A stretch of DNA of 41,875 nt from a virus. The position numbers and the translations under genes are program-made. Under the pieces are notes generated by a model. It saw only the letters and a list, made by a program, of their open reading frames with translations. It ran no database searches and was not told the DNA's origin. Below are positions 39,867 through 41,875 of the stretch, piece by piece. The stretch's first letter is position 1. Every line of letters starts with the position of its first letter. Location of the stretch: positions 1-41,875 of IMG/VR virus record IMGVR_UViG_3300049032_000032. One strand, written 5' to 3'.

Positions 39867-40580
39867 CTATTTGATGCCGTACTCCTGGCGGAGCGCGGCG
39901 GCGGTTTCTTTAGCCGTCATCCCCGGATCATGGACAGCGGCGTACTTTTCGTACAACGCCTCCGGGTCGTAACCCTCGGGGACATCAGCCTCAGACCGCA
40001 TAGGCACCACAGCGCAATCGCACTTGGTGTGAAACTTGTTCATGCCGTAACCAGCAGCCTGCTTCGATGAATAGACGGCGCCGCGGGAAGCCGTCATCAG
40101 GCAAAACGCGCAAGTAGTCGTGCCAGACGGGACACGGGCGAACCCAGTCCGCACCGGATCCCGGAACGTACTGTTCACCACCGTGTTCCGTGCCGGCTGC
40201 AACACAAGCCGCTGCGTAGCGTCAGTGATGAGAGTCAACGCCGCCAACGGGTCAGGGTTAGCGCTGAAGATCGGACCCAACGCCCACCGCGACACCGACT
40301 GCGCCTGCTCAACATCAACAGGCTCATCCATGACAGCCCGGAAACGAGCCGCAGACGGGGCAACATCGCGTAGCTCGTCATAATAGTCAGCCGCCAGGAG
40401 CGCCGCCGTAGACCCGTACGTCTGCACAAGATCCGGGTAGAACTCCTCCAACATGATCCGCGCAAACGCAGCATCCGTCGTGTCCAGCGACCGCCAAAAG
40501 TCCGCCAAATCCCGCTGAGCCAACGTCACCAACGCCGCCGTGTTAGTACGGAACGCCTCAACCTGCACGAGCGTAGCCAT
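39867..40580 (-). CDS. MuF-like minor head protein
   Basis: A 237-residue protein. The N-terminal helical region (FRTNTAALVTLAQRDLADFW, then TYGSTAALLAADYYDELRD) is followed by a MuF-like core with VPSGTTTCAFCLMTASRGAV and MNKFHTKCDCAVVPM, where two Cys pairs and a His probably bind zinc. MuF proteins bind portal and procapsid and may be ejected with DNA. ATG overlaps the portal stop (TGATG). Confidence 0.85.
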   Translation of the reverse strand: MATLVQVEAFRTNTAALVTLAQRDLADFWRSLDTTDAAFARIMLEEFYPDLVQTYGSTAALLAADYYDELRDVAPSAARFRAVMDEPVDVEQAQSVSRWALGPIFSANPDPLAALTLITDATQRLVLQPARNTVVNSTFRDPVRTGFARVPSGTTTCAFCLMTASRGAVYSSKQAAGYGMNKFHTKCDCAVVPMRSEADVPEGYDPEALYEKYAAVHDPGMTAKETAAALRQEYGIK

Positions 40581-41875
40581 CAGGCAACCTCGGGCGCGGT
40601 CTCCACAGGCGCAGGAGCCGCAGGAACCTGGCTAGTGGCCTGCCGTGCGGCGTCCACCAACTGAGCCAACCTATCGCCCGCCTGAGCCCGCCTACGGTCG
40701 GCAACAATCCGCTGAATCGTCACATCGTCATAACCAAGAGCCTCGAGCGTCACCTCAGAATCAGCCGGCAGGATCCCATGCTTAACCTGCTCAACAACAG
40801 CCTGAGAAGCAGCAGCCTTCGTGCCCGTCGAAGCGTCCCGGAACTTAGCCCGCATCCGCTTCAAATCATCAGGCACAGCATCAAGATTGTCCCGAACCAT
40901 AACCGCGAACTGGCCGGCAGACACATAGCCCGCACCAAACGTCGTATGGCAGCGCTCAGCGTCCTGCACCAAGTCAAGGTACGCGGTCTGCATCGCCGCA
41001 TCCGACGCTGGATTCTCATGAATGATGCCAAGAGAGTTCACCGGGATGTTAGCCTCACCAGCAAAGTTCGCCGCGATCTGCCTCAGCATGTCCGTATGCG
41101 GCTGCATCGTCATCTGCGGGAACTGCATCGCAGACGGAGGCGGTGTGCCATCCTCATTCGGGCCGAACACCAGAGCCTTAGAGATCGCCGTCTCAAACCC
41201 GGTCTTCACAGAACCATCCGCAGCCTGAAACGCCTCAGCAACCACGTTGAAGTAAGCCCGCTGCGGAGACGAATAGAACTCCGCAGACAACTCCGTACGC
41301 AGCATCGTCCGTACTGCCTGGTCAGTCAACGACATCACCGTACGACTAATCTTCGACTTACCAAACGGGCGATCCAGATCCGGCTTATACGGCAACAACG
41401 CCACAGGAACACGCCGCAAACGATGCTTCACAGGAGCGTCAGAAACCCACCCGCGCTGCGTCTTACGAGCCGTCACAACCCTGTCAGGCAGATACAGCAC
41501 AAACTCCGAAACCTGCCCATCAGCACGCCCAGTAACAGACAACGCAGACGCAAGCATCCGGCGCCGCGAATCCCACAACCCCGTCATATCCAGCGCCGAC
41601 CGCGGAGTGATCAGCACCTCAGGCTCACCCGACTGCACATCACCACGAGTCACCGGCAGAAACGAACACGCATACTTGAACGCCGCCGTATGAGCCTGCG
41701 AGGACTCAATCTCAATCGAGTTATCCGCGAACACCTCATCCAAACCAAACGGCCCAGAAGACTCGCCCGCAACAACCAGGCCCTCAAAATTAACGCGCCG
41801 GTCAAGGATGTCAACAGCCTTCGCCGGCCACCCCATCACAGTCTCCAACGCATCAAACTGAGGCGGCACAGCAAT
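40580..41875 (-). CDS. Portal protein (main part; N-terminus at 1-268)
   Basis: This is the dodecameric DNA gate at the capsid vertex. The visible portion contains MGWPAKAVDILDRRVNFEGL, YLPDRVVTARKTQRGWVSDA, DRPFGKSKISRTVMSLTDQA, RTMLRTELSAEFYSSPQRAY, and a helical DMLRQIAANFAGEANIPVNS wing region, all typical of SPP1/HK97-type portals of actinophages. The gene continues across the contig end to 268, for 478 residues in total. It ends in a Pro/Ala-rich tail coupled to MuF. Confidence 0.93.
   Translation of the reverse strand: MAVPPQFDALETVMGWPAKAVDILDRRVNFEGLVVAGESSGPFGLDEVFADNSIEIESSQAHTAAFKYACSFLPVTRGDVQSGEPEVLITPRSALDMTGLWDSRRRMLASALSVTGRADGQVSEFVLYLPDRVVTARKTQRGWVSDAPVKHRLRRVPVALLPYKPDLDRPFGKSKISRTVMSLTDQAVRTMLRTELSAEFYSSPQRAYFNVVAEAFQAADGSVKTGFETAISKALVFGPNEDGTPPPSAMQFPQMTMQPHTDMLRQIAANFAGEANIPVNSLGIIHENPASDAAMQTAYLDLVQDAERCHTTFGAGYVSAGQFAVMVRDNLDAVPDDLKRMRAKFRDASTGTKAAASQAVVEQVKHGILPADSEVTLEALGYDDVTIQRIVADRRRAQAGDRLAQLVDAARQATSQVPAAPAPVETAPEVA
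41749..41875. repeat. Terminal direct repeat, right copy
   Basis: Exact repeat of positions 1-127. Removing one copy gives a 41,748-bp circle. Confidence 0.95.

Overview
This window is a complete temperate siphovirus genome, assembled as a circular contig. The first 127 bases reappear exactly as the last 127, so the non-redundant circle is 41,748 bp, and the portal gene crosses the artificial ends. The host is probably a high-GC actinobacterium; an Arthrobacter-like member of the Micrococcales is my inference, not proven. The grounds are frequent GTG and TTG starts, ATGA/GTGA/TAATG gene overlaps, at least two apparently leaderless genes, and proteins of actinophage type (NrdH redoxin, CGT..C..C zinc-repeat protein, ISDEAVEAA small proteins, M23 endolysin).

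Layout. Most genes lie on the minus strand in one long arc. It begins at a Cro-like gene near 16.3 kb. It runs leftward through a GIY-YIG protein, an excisionase-like HTH protein, a YqaJ exonuclease, RHH regulator, NrdH redoxin, SSB, zinc-repeat proteins, a replication-initiation pair, RusA resolvase and a DEDDy exonuclease. It then reaches two HNH genes and the terminase, crosses the contig ends, and continues through portal, MuF, scaffold, capsid, connectors, tail tube, frameshifted tail chaperones, tape measure, baseplate proteins, a collagen-like membrane protein, M23 endolysin, holin and an SGNH tail fibre that ends at 23.7 kb. The plus strand carries the lysogeny side: a two-HTH repressor, an ImmA-like metallopeptidase, a string of small genes, a candidate attP and a tyrosine integrase (16.6-21.4 kb). 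Next comes a cargo block (22.0-23.7 kb) with two predicted lipoproteins, one of them a second SGNH hydrolase converging on the tail-fibre gene.

Regulation is the most unusual part. At least nine intergenic sites contain two direct copies of RGTACTT spaced 10 bp apart, and at several promoters this element abuts or overlaps the -35 box. Two promoters, one leftward at 13.04-13.11 kb and one rightward at 18.36-18.43 kb, are near-copies. Each has -35 TAGACA, a 17-bp spacer holding the palindrome GGTGTCAAGACACC, and -10 TAGACT. The operons they drive both contain an RHH protein next to an ISDEAVEAA-family protein. On the lysogeny strand, one 24-nt junction (stop codon, Shine-Dalgarno and start codon in one) is repeated four times between unrelated small genes. 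A packed early operon is interrupted at 4.58-4.76 kb by two large stem-bounded non-coding elements that may be RNA.
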